Assembly: GCA_023430885.1 (NCBI GenBank)
Contig: JAEYYH010000020.1
Location: 17,663 to 81,662 of the forward strand
Reading direction: 5' to 3'
DNA: 64,000 bases
Origin: Bacillota bacterium
GTDB lineage: Bacteria > Bacillota_I > Bacilli_A > RF39 > UBA660
Positions within the stretch are counted from its first letter, which is position 1, and every line of letters starts with the position of its first letter. Below, in pieces: positions 17,511 to 27,362 of this stretch. The position numbers were made by a program, and so were the translations under genes. Below the pieces are notes generated by a model. It searched no databases. It saw only the letters and a list, made by a program, of their open reading frames with translations, and was not told where the DNA came from.

Positions 17511-17843
17511 TTATTTGGATGAAGTTGTGAATGATTTGCAAGCACTTTCAATTAATGCATTTAGTTCTAATTCTGTTATAGTTAGGCCACTTTGATTAAC
17601 TAAAGCTATGACATTTTCTTTGGCCATCTTTAGTTTATCAGAACTATTCCAATTATTTTCTTTTGCAACTTGTTCAATCCATTTAACAACAGTTTCAACT
17701 ATTTTTTGTTTAGTTTCAGTATTTACTTTTCTTTCATAAGTGGTTTTAAATTTTAAACCTAAATATGAACATAGTGCTGTAACTAGAACTCCTAGTATTT
17801 GCCATATATATGGACTTATTCCTTGTAAAATTTCTTTTAGCAT
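17511..17843 (-). CDS. Phage holin, LL-H type
   Basis: 110 aa from ATG 17843 (a GTG at 17855 is the alternative, overlapping the endolysin end). One N-terminal membrane helix (about 9-30) is followed by a helical soluble part with KQKIVETVVKWIEQVAKENN, the pattern of phage_holin_LLH. It makes the membrane lesion that times lysis. Last gene of the late operon, next to the endolysin. Confidence 0.8.
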   Translation of the reverse strand: MLKEILQGISPYIWQILGVLVTALCSYLGLKFKTTYERKVNTETKQKIVETVVKWIEQVAKENNWNSSDKLKMAKENVIALVNQSGLTITELELNALIESACKSFTTSSK

Positions 17844-17844
17844 T

Positions 17845-18897
17845 TTATTTGCCACCTTTCAATATTTCAGATATAAGTTTAAAAAACATTATTATAAAGC
17901 TAACTATTATATTATGTTTTTTTTCTTCATTATTTGTACCACTATCAGTAGTTTCAGTATCAGTAGGTGTATTTGTTTGCCCATCCTCGATAGGCTGTTC
18001 TTGTGGCTCTTTTGGGCCATTATCAATTGGTTGTTCTTCTACTGGTTCTTTAATTATAGGATCAGGTTCAATAATCACTGGTGCTACATATTTTTTAATA
18101 AATTCTGTACACCCTTCGGCATTGGCAAACCATTTACCTTCTTCAACTTGATACCAAGTATATTTATCATCTTTAGCTGTTGAAATAACATTATAAAATC
18201 CAGGTGTTGCTTGGCCAATCCATACTCCATCAGTTGAAGCACTTTCTCTTACATTTAAGGTATTTATATCACATATTACTTTAACTTGATCTACATCTTT
18301 ATTTTCTTTCACTGGTGTAGGTATAGTTATATAAGCATCCGTAGGTATTGTTTTAAAATTGATACCTTTTGTATCAATAATATTATTAAACTTAGGATCT
18401 ATATAAAATACATCTTCAAATTTCATAGAATTAGGAAGTACATATTCTCCAAAAGAATTTAAAACCCATCCATTTTGTTTTCCTTTAGCTACAACTATAT
18501 CTAAATGTGTATTATCAATAGTTACTTCATCGTATCCCATATCAAGCATCTCTTGATATCTATCATAAATAGTTCCTATTTGGTTTTGAGTATAATCCCA
18601 ATCATCTGAATGGCCGGCTAACATTGTAATATAATCATAATCTCCATTAGCCATATAAACTTTATCAACTGATTGAAAAAATACCTGGTTTAAAACTGAT
18701 TCATTATAAAATCCATTCATTTTTATTGACTTAACTTTATCAGCAAAAGCTGTTAATTTTAATCCTGAAAAAGCAATGTCTAACGGATAAGATTTTACTC
18801 CGTTTGTAGAATTTGGCTGTGTTTTATGAGAATTTCCATAATAATCCTGTGTTATCCTTATGTTTCTGCAAGGAAAAACAGCATAATTTTTTAACAT
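17845..18897 (-). CDS. Endolysin-like protein: M23-like fold, SH3b, membrane tail
   Basis: 350 aa. Residues 1-160 (YAVFPCRNIRITQDYYG start, later THLDIVVAKGKQNGW and FYID) match the M23-like endolysin domain of clostridial and bacillal phages. Residues about 205-265 form an SH3b domain (INTLNVRESAS, WYQVEEGKWFANAEG). A Pro/Glu/Thr linker follows, then a C-terminal hydrophobic helix (about 327-345). Canonical M23 zinc ligands are altered: SYPLD where HxxxD is expected and HLD instead of HxH. The terminal helix is unusual for a soluble lysin. Confidence 0.75.
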   Translation of the reverse strand: MLKNYAVFPCRNIRITQDYYGNSHKTQPNSTNGVKSYPLDIAFSGLKLTAFADKVKSIKMNGFYNESVLNQVFFQSVDKVYMANGDYDYITMLAGHSDDWDYTQNQIGTIYDRYQEMLDMGYDEVTIDNTHLDIVVAKGKQNGWVLNSFGEYVLPNSMKFEDVFYIDPKFNNIIDTKGINFKTIPTDAYITIPTPVKENKDVDQVKVICDINTLNVRESASTDGVWIGQATPGFYNVISTAKDDKYTWYQVEEGKWFANAEGCTEFIKKYVAPVIIEPDPIIKEPVEEQPIDNGPKEPQEQPIEDGQTNTPTDTETTDSGTNNEEKKHNIIVSFIIMFFKLISEILKGGK

Positions 18898-18905
18898 AAT
18901 ATCAC

Positions 18906-19220
18906 CTACTTTCCTTTATCTAATGCATCAAGTCTTTTATGTGCCTGTTTCGTACTTTCTTCAATTCTAGCTACTTTATCTGTCATATCTAGTTTAAATT
19001 TATCAAATCCATCATTAAAACTTCTTTGAGTTATTTTAACCTCTTTTACATCCTCTAAAATCATGCTTACTTTAGTATCAAGTGAAGCCTTAATTTCAGT
19101 ATCTTCTTTTGTTTCCGATTTGGAATCATTTGATTTATTTCTTGAATATGCAATATAACCAAATACGATTGCCGATAATGTTCCAAAAATTCCAAACATT
19201 ATACTTATATCTATTTTCAC
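18906..19220 (-). CDS. Membrane-anchored coiled-coil phage protein
   Basis: 104 aa: N-terminal helix (about 6-25), then a charged coiled coil to the end. Position between tail fibre and endolysin is the usual place of XhlA/holin-accessory proteins, though XhlA has its helix at the other end. Probably a lysis accessory factor. Confidence 0.65.
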   Translation of the reverse strand: MKIDISIMFGIFGTLSAIVFGYIAYSRNKSNDSKSETKEDTEIKASLDTKVSMILEDVKEVKITQRSFNDGFDKFKLDMTDKVARIEESTKQAHKRLDALDKGK

Positions 19221-19244
19221 ATATTTACCTCTTTAATCTTTCTA

Positions 19245-21116
19245 TTAATCTGTCGTCTTTGTATATTCAACTACTATAATAAAATTTGCATTTTGGTCAG
19301 TAAATGTAGACCTGCATCTTATAGCAGCAGATGTTGTATCTGTCCATAATCTTAAATAATCAGTTCCACCCATGTTCCAACCTGGTGGAAGTGTTTGAAC
19401 ACCTGCTTCTAGTCTACTTTCACCATAATCTATCCATATTTTTTCTACATTATCAATAATACCTGTGTATGGAAATATTGATTGTGTTGCTCCACTTACT
19501 GTAGGTAATTTTGCAGTTAAAACTTTTCTATAAATTGGTTTGCCGTTTGTCCATTTGCCTATTATTGTTTCAGTTGTTGAATAATCACTTTTAATATCTA
19601 CATATTCCTTTGTTGCTATTCTCTTGGCATTTTCATATATTTCGTTAGATTCTAAACCGTTGTGAAAAGCACTTTCTAAGTATGAATGAAATCCATCTTC
19701 AGTAGCAACTTGCCCAAATGTAATTCCTTTACCACCTGCTCTTTTTGAAATAAGAACATATGAAGGAATAACTGTGGCTGTTTGTGGTATTGTTTCAAAA
19801 CTATCAGCTAGTTCAAAATTAAAATTATATGTAGTATTTGTTTCTATATTTTCAAATAAATCAGTTGCAGTGTATATTCCTGAATAATTATCCAAAGAAA
19901 AAGTCTTAGTTGTTGCACCAAGACTAACCTTTAATGACTTAGCATTATGATTTTCGCAAGGACTTACAGCATACTCGCATACTACTTTCCCATATGTACC
20001 AAAGGTATTTAATGTTCCATCAATGTTACATCTTTTTACACTTGCTGATACTATCGTAGGAACTGTATAATCAACTACATTTATAATTTCACTGTCTGTT
20101 GCTGTTCTACCTCTTGAATCAGTTACAGTTGATGTTACAGTTAAACTTCCGCTAGCATCAACTGACTTATTAAAACTATTTGTATTAAATGAGTCACCAT
20201 CAAAAGTAGATAAATAACTTGATATTGTAGAGTTTGCTACTCCTTCAGCAGTAATTATTCCTTTTAAAATTGACCTAGACTTAACCCATATGCCCCATGT
20301 TTTAGTTATAATGTTATCGTCATCTATTGCCAAACTACAAGTTGGAACATAAGCACTAGGTACATTCAAATATACCGTAGTATTTGCTGAACCAATTAAT
20401 GATGTTCCTTCATACGTTTTACAAGTTCCTGTTATTGTAGGACTTGCTGAACTTGGATAATTAGATATTAAATCTAATGGAAATGTATAACTACCACTTG
20501 TTGCTAATCCTGTTCCTATTGTATATGTTGTACCACCACTTGTAAATTCTAGTGTATGAGTAAATGAATTACTATATCTTGATATAGTAAAATTTACTTG
20601 TACACCAAAATCTTTTTTGTTTGTCGTTGTATTAGCAGTTGATGTTACACTTGATACTCTTGGTATTGTAGGTGCTGTATAGTAATATTTAGCAGTTTCG
20701 TTATAGTTCCAACCTTGCCATGTATCACCAGCAACATATATGTTTCTATTTCCACCAATTATATAATATATTTGAGGAGTACTACCATTAGGATTGTTAT
20801 CTATTGTTATTGAATGACTACCTAAATAAACGTTTTGTCCATTTGAAACATATGTTGTATCGTAAGTTCCTATAAAATGTTTTTGGTTATCATTTATATT
20901 TGCTATAAAATCATATTGTACAGCATCTACAACACCATAGACATCAACCATATTGGCATACATATCTATTGTAAAAGTCGTTTGATTTAAAGCATTATTT
21001 TGAGTTTGCGATACAACAGCACGTGGTCTAAAATCAACAGCACCATTTCCAATAGCAGGCGTCATAATTGTATTTATTGTAGCAAATAATTGTATGTTTA
21101 ATCTCATTGGTTTCAT
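19245..21116 (-). CDS. Tail fibre/minor structural protein, DUF859-like
   Basis: 623 aa. A succession of Thr/Ser/Asn-rich beta repeats (Ig-like, e.g. TITGTCKTYEG and VTDSRGRTATDSE) is followed by SKRAGGKGITFGQVA (about residue 467), a DUF859 hallmark, and a C-terminal receptor-binding type domain (about 520-623). Likely binds the cell surface. The start overlaps the end of the preceding tail gene by 4 bases. Confidence 0.75.
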   Translation of the reverse strand: MKPMRLNIQLFATINTIMTPAIGNGAVDFRPRAVVSQTQNNALNQTTFTIDMYANMVDVYGVVDAVQYDFIANINDNQKHFIGTYDTTYVSNGQNVYLGSHSITIDNNPNGSTPQIYYIIGGNRNIYVAGDTWQGWNYNETAKYYYTAPTIPRVSSVTSTANTTTNKKDFGVQVNFTISRYSNSFTHTLEFTSGGTTYTIGTGLATSGSYTFPLDLISNYPSSASPTITGTCKTYEGTSLIGSANTTVYLNVPSAYVPTCSLAIDDDNIITKTWGIWVKSRSILKGIITAEGVANSTISSYLSTFDGDSFNTNSFNKSVDASGSLTVTSTVTDSRGRTATDSEIINVVDYTVPTIVSASVKRCNIDGTLNTFGTYGKVVCEYAVSPCENHNAKSLKVSLGATTKTFSLDNYSGIYTATDLFENIETNTTYNFNFELADSFETIPQTATVIPSYVLISKRAGGKGITFGQVATEDGFHSYLESAFHNGLESNEIYENAKRIATKEYVDIKSDYSTTETIIGKWTNGKPIYRKVLTAKLPTVSGATQSIFPYTGIIDNVEKIWIDYGESRLEAGVQTLPPGWNMGGTDYLRLWTDTTSAAIRCRSTFTDQNANFIIVVEYTKTTD

Positions 21117-22936
21117 ATTGCTTCACCTACCCAACTTGTATTAAGATTGCCGTATTCATCAGGTGCATCTACCCATTTTGCAATTTGTAATTTATTTAAA
21201 ATTGTACTGTCAGTTATATATAACATGTTATTGCTTATGTAAGCACTTTCACTATTTCCAGTCATAAATGAAATGCGATCATTCTTAATTAGTAATTTAA
21301 CTTGGCTATCACTACGTCCAAACTCAGCTTGTCCTTCATAAAAACGAATATATTGGCTTAATGTAGATAAACTACTATTATTTGAATCAACTAGATTTTG
21401 TAGTGCTGACATATCATTTGGAATTCCTGTTTGTTCAAACCACATTCTAAATTCTTCGGCTGTTTGCGTTAAAATTGTTTGTTGTATAGTTGACATAGTT
21501 TCATTTATTAAATTTATATTATCTAACACATTAGAAACACTTGTTATTAATTCTCCGTATCCCTCAATAACACTAACATTTAGTTTTCCTGTCGTTATAA
21601 AGTCCGCAACTAATTCGCCATTGGCAGTCATAGCAATTCCATATTCTCCATTTATTCCTGTTGAAGAATAGCCGAGACCATTTTGATTCCATCTCCATAT
21701 TTTTTGTGCAGTATTTATGTCATTAGTATCCATAATAAATAACTCGCTTTGAGTTTTTAATATATATCCACCGTTTGCTGTTTTAATAAGGCTTGATGCA
21801 TCAGTTTTTGCTTGTGACAATATATTAATATTTGAATTTTCTATTGTCTTTTTAATATTTTCTAGTTGGCTAATCGCACTACTTACATAATTGTTAGTAA
21901 TATCTCCAATTTCAAAACTTTCAAATTTTTCTAAAAGCGAATTGTAAGTGGTTCTAATAACTTTCAATGTTAAATGAATACTACCTATGATTGCTTCCAC
22001 TGTATCGCCTAAATAAATGCTTTCAAAAGAACTATATAATTCTTTATACTGTTCTATCTTTGATAATTCTATAAAATCAACTGCTATATTAACTGTTGGC
22101 TTATCTATTCCATTATTAAATTGTTCTTGAACTGCATCTCTTAATTGTTGTTGAGCAATTTCTTCAGTTATTCCATTTTCTTCATCAATTTTTATGTTGC
22201 TAAATTCCATAGATATAGATTTAATTGTTGCATATTCATTTATTAAAGGACTATCTATATATTTTTCTGGTATTGTTAAACCATTAAATCCTAATGGATA
22301 TATTCTTGTGTATACTCCATCATTATTAATGTTCCATTGAATTTCTTTGATGTTTTTTCCCTTGCGTAGTTTAACGCCTCTATCTTGTCCTCTTGCTTGT
22401 AGCATTGATATTAAGAAATTATCTCTTAATAATTCTCCACCCCAAATATTAGTAAAGCAATTATCAGTTCCTAATAATGCTTCTACTGGGTTTTTTAAAA
22501 CATAATAAGCAGTTCCAATGTTTGTAATATCACTAAATCCACTAAAATTATGTGTATTTCTTGTATTTGATAAGATATAGTTAATTGCTGCAGAGCCACT
22601 TAAATCTGTTGGTCTAACATCTTCAAGCATATTTCCTTTTAAATCATAAAAAATATGATATGCAGTTACAATTATTCTTGTAGTCGATTGTAAAACATTG
22701 CTTATTTTAAATAACTGGTTGTTTCCTGTTGATAAACCAGCCGGAACTTTTATTATATTTTCATTTACTAAACATTCTGATAAAAAACCATTAACTGGAT
22801 ATTCAAGTGTTGCAACAAATAAACCATTTAATTCTTCTTCAACAATACAACTGATTGCATCTTTTAATATTCCTAAACCATTATGAGTAAAGTCTGTTTC
22901 GTTTTTATTATAAATTCTAATCATATTTAGAACCAT
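21113..22936 (-). CDS. Phage tail-associated protein (prophage endopeptidase tail family)
   Basis: 607 aa. The first 350 residues match the prophage tail/Tal N-terminal domain (IRIYNKNETDF, YPLGFNGL, WNINNDGVYTRIY), which forms the hub below Dit at the tail tip. The rest is coiled-coil and beta, with no obvious hydrolase motif. ATG 22924 (MIRIYNK) is an equally good start; neither has a strong site and both overlap or abut the Dit stop. Confidence 0.8.
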   Translation of the reverse strand: MVLNMIRIYNKNETDFTHNGLGILKDAISCIVEEELNGLFVATLEYPVNGFLSECLVNENIIKVPAGLSTGNNQLFKISNVLQSTTRIIVTAYHIFYDLKGNMLEDVRPTDLSGSAAINYILSNTRNTHNFSGFSDITNIGTAYYVLKNPVEALLGTDNCFTNIWGGELLRDNFLISMLQARGQDRGVKLRKGKNIKEIQWNINNDGVYTRIYPLGFNGLTIPEKYIDSPLINEYATIKSISMEFSNIKIDEENGITEEIAQQQLRDAVQEQFNNGIDKPTVNIAVDFIELSKIEQYKELYSSFESIYLGDTVEAIIGSIHLTLKVIRTTYNSLLEKFESFEIGDITNNYVSSAISQLENIKKTIENSNINILSQAKTDASSLIKTANGGYILKTQSELFIMDTNDINTAQKIWRWNQNGLGYSSTGINGEYGIAMTANGELVADFITTGKLNVSVIEGYGELITSVSNVLDNINLINETMSTIQQTILTQTAEEFRMWFEQTGIPNDMSALQNLVDSNNSSLSTLSQYIRFYEGQAEFGRSDSQVKLLIKNDRISFMTGNSESAYISNNMLYITDSTILNKLQIAKWVDAPDEYGNLNTSWVGEAI

Positions 22937-23616
22937 CTATCGTAGTATTCAATTACTACATTTGTAAATGTTCCAACTATGTCAATATTATTAACTCCAC
23001 TCTTTAATATAGGAAAGTCACCACTCATTTTGCTATTAGCATTAACAGTTCCATTTGTTTCAGTACAATTCATCATCTCACTATCAACCTTTATTTGCGT
23101 GTTTACGCCATTTAAAGTAAATGTCTTGTTATTTATAGTAATAGTATAATTACCACTTCCATTTACCGTTATAATAGGTATAGCATCATACGTTCCATCT
23201 ACTATTATTTCATTTTCTAAAGCAGTTAATGTTTCTACAACTTTAGTAACTGATTTTACAAATGGTTGAACATCAAATTGAATTATAAAGTTTCTCCAAT
23301 ATTTAAAAATTTGCTCAAACGGTATTGAGCTAATAATTGTAGCATCATAATACTTTGTTTCATCATCACTTAATATTAAACTTCCGCTTCCTCTTAACCA
23401 ATTTGCCACTTGATATAAGTCAACATCTTTTTTTAAACCACATTCAATGGTAATTGGATCACATTCATAACTGCCATCACTTTGTATTAAAAAACCACTC
23501 CTACCGGGAATGGTTATTTTTTCTATTCTTTCAGTTGGTTTTGTATGAGATGGCAATTTTTTAACTACTATTCCTTTTGTTTTAGAATTAATTCCTTTCC
23601 AAATAAAATGTGCCAT
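22927..23616 (-). CDS. Distal tail protein Dit
   Basis: 229 aa. FIWKGINSKTKGIVVKKLP, IPGRSGFLIQSDGSYE and the later FIIQFDVQPF are the Dit/sipho_tail signature; it makes the hexameric ring linking tail tube and tip. It starts at the last base of the tape measure gene, so translation is coupled. Confidence 0.85.
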   Translation of the reverse strand: MAHFIWKGINSKTKGIVVKKLPSHTKPTERIEKITIPGRSGFLIQSDGSYECDPITIECGLKKDVDLYQVANWLRGSGSLILSDDETKYYDATIISSIPFEQIFKYWRNFIIQFDVQPFVKSVTKVVETLTALENEIIVDGTYDAIPIITVNGSGNYTITINNKTFTLNGVNTQIKVDSEMMNCTETNGTVNANSKMSGDFPILKSGVNNIDIVGTFTNVVIEYYDRWF

Positions 23617-25862
23617 TACTTATTACCACCTTTCGCCATTGCTAATTGTTTGCGTTGAAATTCTAGTGTATTCATTAAGCCTTTAATATCTTGATTACTA
23701 TTATTTTCAAAATGTTCTATCGTTAAATTAATAGGACTGTTATAAGTAGTATTAACTGTCTTTTTAGAAGCATCAACTGCTCCTAGTCCATACTCATATT
23801 GTAAATTCATTGATGTAGCCATATTTTTAACTTTATTTAAAGAATCACTTACTGATTTTGTATTTGCATCAATTCCCACTGCTATACCTTTTGGTATCCA
23901 TTGTCCTACTTCATCAGCTAATAATTTTGATGGAGAATGAATTCCTAGTCCATCTTTAATTCCTTGTACAAAGCTATCTATCATACCACCGACTTTATCT
24001 TTCAACCAATTCCAAGAATTTTTGATACCATTAAATAGTCCTTCAACTATATTTTTACCAATATCTTTTAGTTTGCCTGGTAATTCTTTCCAAAAATTCA
24101 AGAATTTTTCAATTAATTTTGGAACTTCTGTTGTAATATTGTTAAACATGTTTGTAAAGAATTCACCTAATTTGTCTAAAACTTTTAATAACTCATTCCA
24201 TAATTTTCCTGGCAATTCTTTCCAAAAATTAATATACGCTTCAATATAATCAGGTATTTTTTTTATAAAATTCGAAACACCATCAATTGCATCAATAAAA
24301 AATCTTGCAATACGGCCGATTATAAAACCAAACCAATATGCTAATGTTTCTGGTATTGATGAAATAAAATCAACAATTGCCTTTCCTATGTTAGAAAAAA
24401 ATTGTGGTATAGCATTCCAAACATTGCTTATCCATGTGGTTAAACTATTCCAAACATTGACAAAGAATTCACCTATTTGTTTATGAAATTTAACTATAAC
24501 TACCGCTAAAGCAACTATTCCTGCAATTATTAATACTGCCCAACCTACTGATATACCTAAAGCAGCGGCAAACGCACTTACTGCTCCTGAAATTGCTTTG
24601 AAAGCAATTGTTAAAGCTCCCTTTTCTCCTAATGCTTTTGTCAACACTGCTACTATTTTAATTATTACCTGGATAACTTTTATTATTGGACCAATAGCTG
24701 CTAAAAATATTGCCATACCAGCTATTGTTCCTTTTTGGCTATTAGTAAGATTATTAAATTTATCAGACAATTCAGATATTTTCCCTAAAGCATCATTTAC
24801 ATAAGGCAATAATTTTTCTCCAACTTCGGAACTTAATTCAGTGAACCTTCCTTGAGCCAATCTCAATTGATTTGCCATACTATCTGATGTTCTTGTAAAG
24901 TCTCCTTGTGCATCTTTAGAAACTGATAATAAATAATTATATCTTAATATTGTTTGCTCACTCTGTGACATTTCATTATAAGATTTATTTATTCCTTGAG
25001 ATAATGCATATGCCTCTAAATTTGCAACTGACATGTTTATACCAAGTTGTTTTAATGGCTCAGTTTCACCACTTATGCCACTTCTAATCTTGTCAAATGC
25101 ATCTTGACTATTTAGATTGTAAAAAGACGCAAAATCAGCAGCTAATCCTGTCATTGATTCTGACATATTTAATACTTCATTATTTGTCAATCCCATAGAC
25201 TTAAGCATTGCACCCATAGTTCCATTCATTTGTTTTGCCTGTAACTCTGTAAGACCAAATGCTTTCATTGCATTTTTTGCCCATTCATTTATTTGACCTG
25301 CATCTTTTCCAAATGTTGTATCTACTACATTTTGTACTTCTTGTAAATTACTAGCAGTTTTTACAGCTTGAGCTGCAAACGCAACTAACGGAGCTGTAAG
25401 ACCTATAGTTAGTTTAGTTCCTAAAGAACTTATTTTATCGCCGAAACTTGTTAATTTTGTACTAACTTTATCAAAACTATTTGGTGTTTCTTTTAACTCT
25501 TTATTTGCATTATTCAATTCAGTTTGCATTTTATTTAATGCTGTTGTAGCATTGTTTAATTTTATTTCTAAGTTTTGTGTTGCTACAGCATCTTCACCCT
25601 TAGATGAAACACTTTCAGCGTGAGCTGTTTTTAATAAATCTATCTTTTGTTTTTGGAGTTCTATTTTTTGATTTAAGCCGTCTATTTTGGTTTTTAATGA
25701 ATCTGAACTTTTTCCCAGAGCATCAAAACCACTTGTTCCTGTTCTTATAGAACTATCCACAACGGCCATTTGTTTATTTATTGTTTTAAGACCAGATTCT
25801 AGTTGACTTGTATCAAATTGTATGCCAACTTTCATTGATCCTAAATCAGCATTTGTAGCCAT
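23616..25862 (-). CDS. Tape measure protein
   Basis: 748 aa. N-terminal coiled coil (about 10-160), a TMP core with helices and the stretch LTIGLTAPLVAFA, a hydrophobic segment (about 410-460), repeated FWKELPGKL motifs (about 540 and 590), and a C-terminal tail with GIHSPSKLLADEVG. By the usual proportionality of TMP length to tail length this is a medium-length siphovirus tail. AGGAG at good spacing before ATG 25862. Confidence 0.9.
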   Translation of the reverse strand: MATNADLGSMKVGIQFDTSQLESGLKTINKQMAVVDSSIRTGTSGFDALGKSSDSLKTKIDGLNQKIELQKQKIDLLKTAHAESVSSKGEDAVATQNLEIKLNNATTALNKMQTELNNANKELKETPNSFDKVSTKLTSFGDKISSLGTKLTIGLTAPLVAFAAQAVKTASNLQEVQNVVDTTFGKDAGQINEWAKNAMKAFGLTELQAKQMNGTMGAMLKSMGLTNNEVLNMSESMTGLAADFASFYNLNSQDAFDKIRSGISGETEPLKQLGINMSVANLEAYALSQGINKSYNEMSQSEQTILRYNYLLSVSKDAQGDFTRTSDSMANQLRLAQGRFTELSSEVGEKLLPYVNDALGKISELSDKFNNLTNSQKGTIAGMAIFLAAIGPIIKVIQVIIKIVAVLTKALGEKGALTIAFKAISGAVSAFAAALGISVGWAVLIIAGIVALAVVIVKFHKQIGEFFVNVWNSLTTWISNVWNAIPQFFSNIGKAIVDFISSIPETLAYWFGFIIGRIARFFIDAIDGVSNFIKKIPDYIEAYINFWKELPGKLWNELLKVLDKLGEFFTNMFNNITTEVPKLIEKFLNFWKELPGKLKDIGKNIVEGLFNGIKNSWNWLKDKVGGMIDSFVQGIKDGLGIHSPSKLLADEVGQWIPKGIAVGIDANTKSVSDSLNKVKNMATSMNLQYEYGLGAVDASKKTVNTTYNSPINLTIEHFENNSNQDIKGLMNTLEFQRKQLAMAKGGNK

Positions 25863-25876
25863 ATTATCACTCCTTT

Positions 25877-26412
25877 CTAAAGAACTTCATCTATATAACC
25901 AGCAGTATCACTTTCTTCGTTATTATTAAATCTAGAGTATATTTTGGCCTTATTTAATATTTCTTTTAACGTACTATGCCAAAACTGATTTTCATTCATG
26001 CCTAATATTTTTGTTGACAAGTAAAAGAGCCACTCCCAATCAAGTGACTCTTTTATGCGTTTGGGATGTTTTCTTCTCCCTCTTCTTCTATATTTATAAT
26101 TTCTTCATCTGTAGGTGGCATTGCTTCATCAAGACCACTTGTAATAGCTGCTATTGTTTCATCAATTTTACTAATTGAAATTAATGCGCCAGCTTCTCTT
26201 AAAGTTATATTTTCGTTTTCTGCTTTTAAAAGTGCATATATAAATACTCTCATTGCATTGATTGGAGTTGATTTGAACTTTTCCATTCCTGTTTGAATGT
26301 CACCGTAGTAATCTTCTATTTCTGCTAAAGCATTCATATCAAACAATACTTCATGTTCTCCATCATTTAAAATTAACTTAATTTTTTTTGTTTTTAATTC
26401 TTTACCTTTCAT
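25877..26412 (-). CDS. Tail assembly chaperone, -1 frameshift fusion (GT type)
   Basis: Slippage at CCCAAAC joins 118 residues of the upstream chaperone to a 60-residue extension read in the -1 frame (starts RIKESLDWEWLFYLSTKILG, stop TAG at 25877), giving 178 aa. The extension has the familiar YLSTKILGMNENQFW pattern of G-T chaperones. The fusion loads tail tube protein on the tape measure during tail assembly. Expressed as a minor product if frameshifting works. Confidence 0.85.
26023..26065 (-). promoter_or_regulatory. Programmed -1 frameshift signal
   Basis: Slippery heptamer C-CCA-AAC in the zero frame at 26059-26065. Four bases later a 12-bp stem (26043-26054 with 26023-26034, one G-U pair) closes an 8-base loop. 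Zero-frame stop TAA follows at 26053-26055, inside the stem. Confidence 0.88.
26053..26412 (-). CDS. Tail assembly chaperone, zero-frame product (G type)
   Basis: 119 aa, acidic C-terminus (DEEIINIEEEGEEN). Located between major tail protein and tape measure, the invariant place of gpG-like chaperones. The frame ends just after the slippery site. AGGAGG precedes ATG 26412. Confidence 0.88.
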   Translation of the reverse strand: MKGKELKTKKIKLILNDGEHEVLFDMNALAEIEDYYGDIQTGMEKFKSTPINAMRVFIYALLKAENENITLREAGALISISKIDETIAAITSGLDEAMPPTDEEIINIEEEGEENIPNA

Positions 26413-26431
26413 AAATCCTCCTTATAATTAT

Positions 26432-26464
26432 AAAAAAAGAGCGGGAAGAAAACCTTGCCCGCTA
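26432..26464 (-). terminator. Terminator/attenuator after the major tail gene
   Basis: GC-rich stem AGCGGG/CCCGCT extended by AAG/CTT with one bulge, then seven T residues on the minus strand. It probably lets the tail tube gene be expressed more than the downstream tail genes. Confidence 0.75.
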
Positions 26465-26465
26465 T

Positions 26466-27029
26466 TTAACCAACAACTCCTGGTTCTTGTACTGCAGTAA
26501 ACCAAGCAGCTATTTTAGTAGCACTTGCTCCTGTTTCATTCTCGTCAAGCGTAAATCTCCATTTACCATCTTCTCTAGCGTAAAAAGTCCCTTTTAATTT
26601 AGGTGTTTTGCTTTCTACTTTGTCAGCTTGAGTGGCATATTCATCTTCTACAAGACTAAATTTACCTTTATAAAGAACAACAAAACGATATTTACCTGTT
26701 GATGTCTTTGATCTAAACATTAAAGCTCCAACTGGTGCTATATCATTCTTAGTTTCAACTAATTCGCCATTGGCTGTAGTTATTCCTTGTAATAATGCTC
26801 TACTAGCTAATGATAAATCATTTACTTCCAATTCAATATCAATACTATCAAATGCATCTATTACTTCTTCAACAGAGTCATCACTATACCAATTTTCACT
26901 TGATGATTTAGGTGCAACTTTTGCATTTATTGCTTTTGCAATTTTTGTTGGAGCTGAATATGTAGCACCTTCAGCAGTGTCAGTTAATTGTTTTGCAAAA
27001 TAAAGGTCTTTTAAACCAATTACTCTCAT
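26466..27029 (-). CDS. Major tail tube protein
   Basis: 187 aa of the phi13/TP901-type family: GLKDLYFAKQLTDTAEGATY at the start and VVLYKGKFSLVEDEYATQADKVE in the second half. Builds the tail tube. A terminator directly downstream and a position between terminator protein and chaperones support the call. Confidence 0.85.
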   Translation of the reverse strand: MRVIGLKDLYFAKQLTDTAEGATYSAPTKIAKAINAKVAPKSSSENWYSDDSVEEVIDAFDSIDIELEVNDLSLASRALLQGITTANGELVETKNDIAPVGALMFRSKTSTGKYRFVVLYKGKFSLVEDEYATQADKVESKTPKLKGTFYAREDGKWRFTLDENETGASATKIAAWFTAVQEPGVVG

Positions 27030-27041
27030 TTAATTTCCTCC

Positions 27042-27362
27042 TTATAAATATTCATTGTTTACATATCTTGAAGCCCAATGATAAACTTCTGTATCTTCTT
27101 CATATTGCTCCTGAGCATTAGAAAAAGAAAAACCAGCATTTTTCATTGCCAGTTTTATTTTTGACTTTATATCTGTATAATCTGTTTTAGTCCATAAATC
27201 AACTTGAATATAATGACCTAAACTTTCAATTTCATCATCTGAATTATTTTCAACATTTTCATCATATTCAAAAAATGTAATGTATGTTGGAGCATTGCCA
27301 CTATAATGTAGTTTTTCAACAGGCAAACCTGTTGTTGCTTCTAATGATGTTTTTATTGTCAT
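27042..27362 (-). CDS. Tail terminator/completion protein
   Basis: 106 aa with PTYITFFEYDEN and HYIQVDLWTKTDY, the pattern of the gp17/DUF3168-type tail terminators. Position upstream of the tube gene fits. It overlaps the preceding gene by 4 bases. Confidence 0.75.
   Translation of the reverse strand: MTIKTSLEATTGLPVEKLHYSGNAPTYITFFEYDENVENNSDDEIESLGHYIQVDLWTKTDYTDIKSKIKLAMKNAGFSFSNAQEQYEEDTEVYHWASRYVNNEYL

Noticed and set aside
17740..18183. Overlapping plus-strand frames in the lysis region
   Set aside because: Low-complexity translation antisense to endolysin and holin.
22698..22886. Plus-strand frame inside the tail gene
   Set aside because: Antisense to conserved tail coding, no site for translation.
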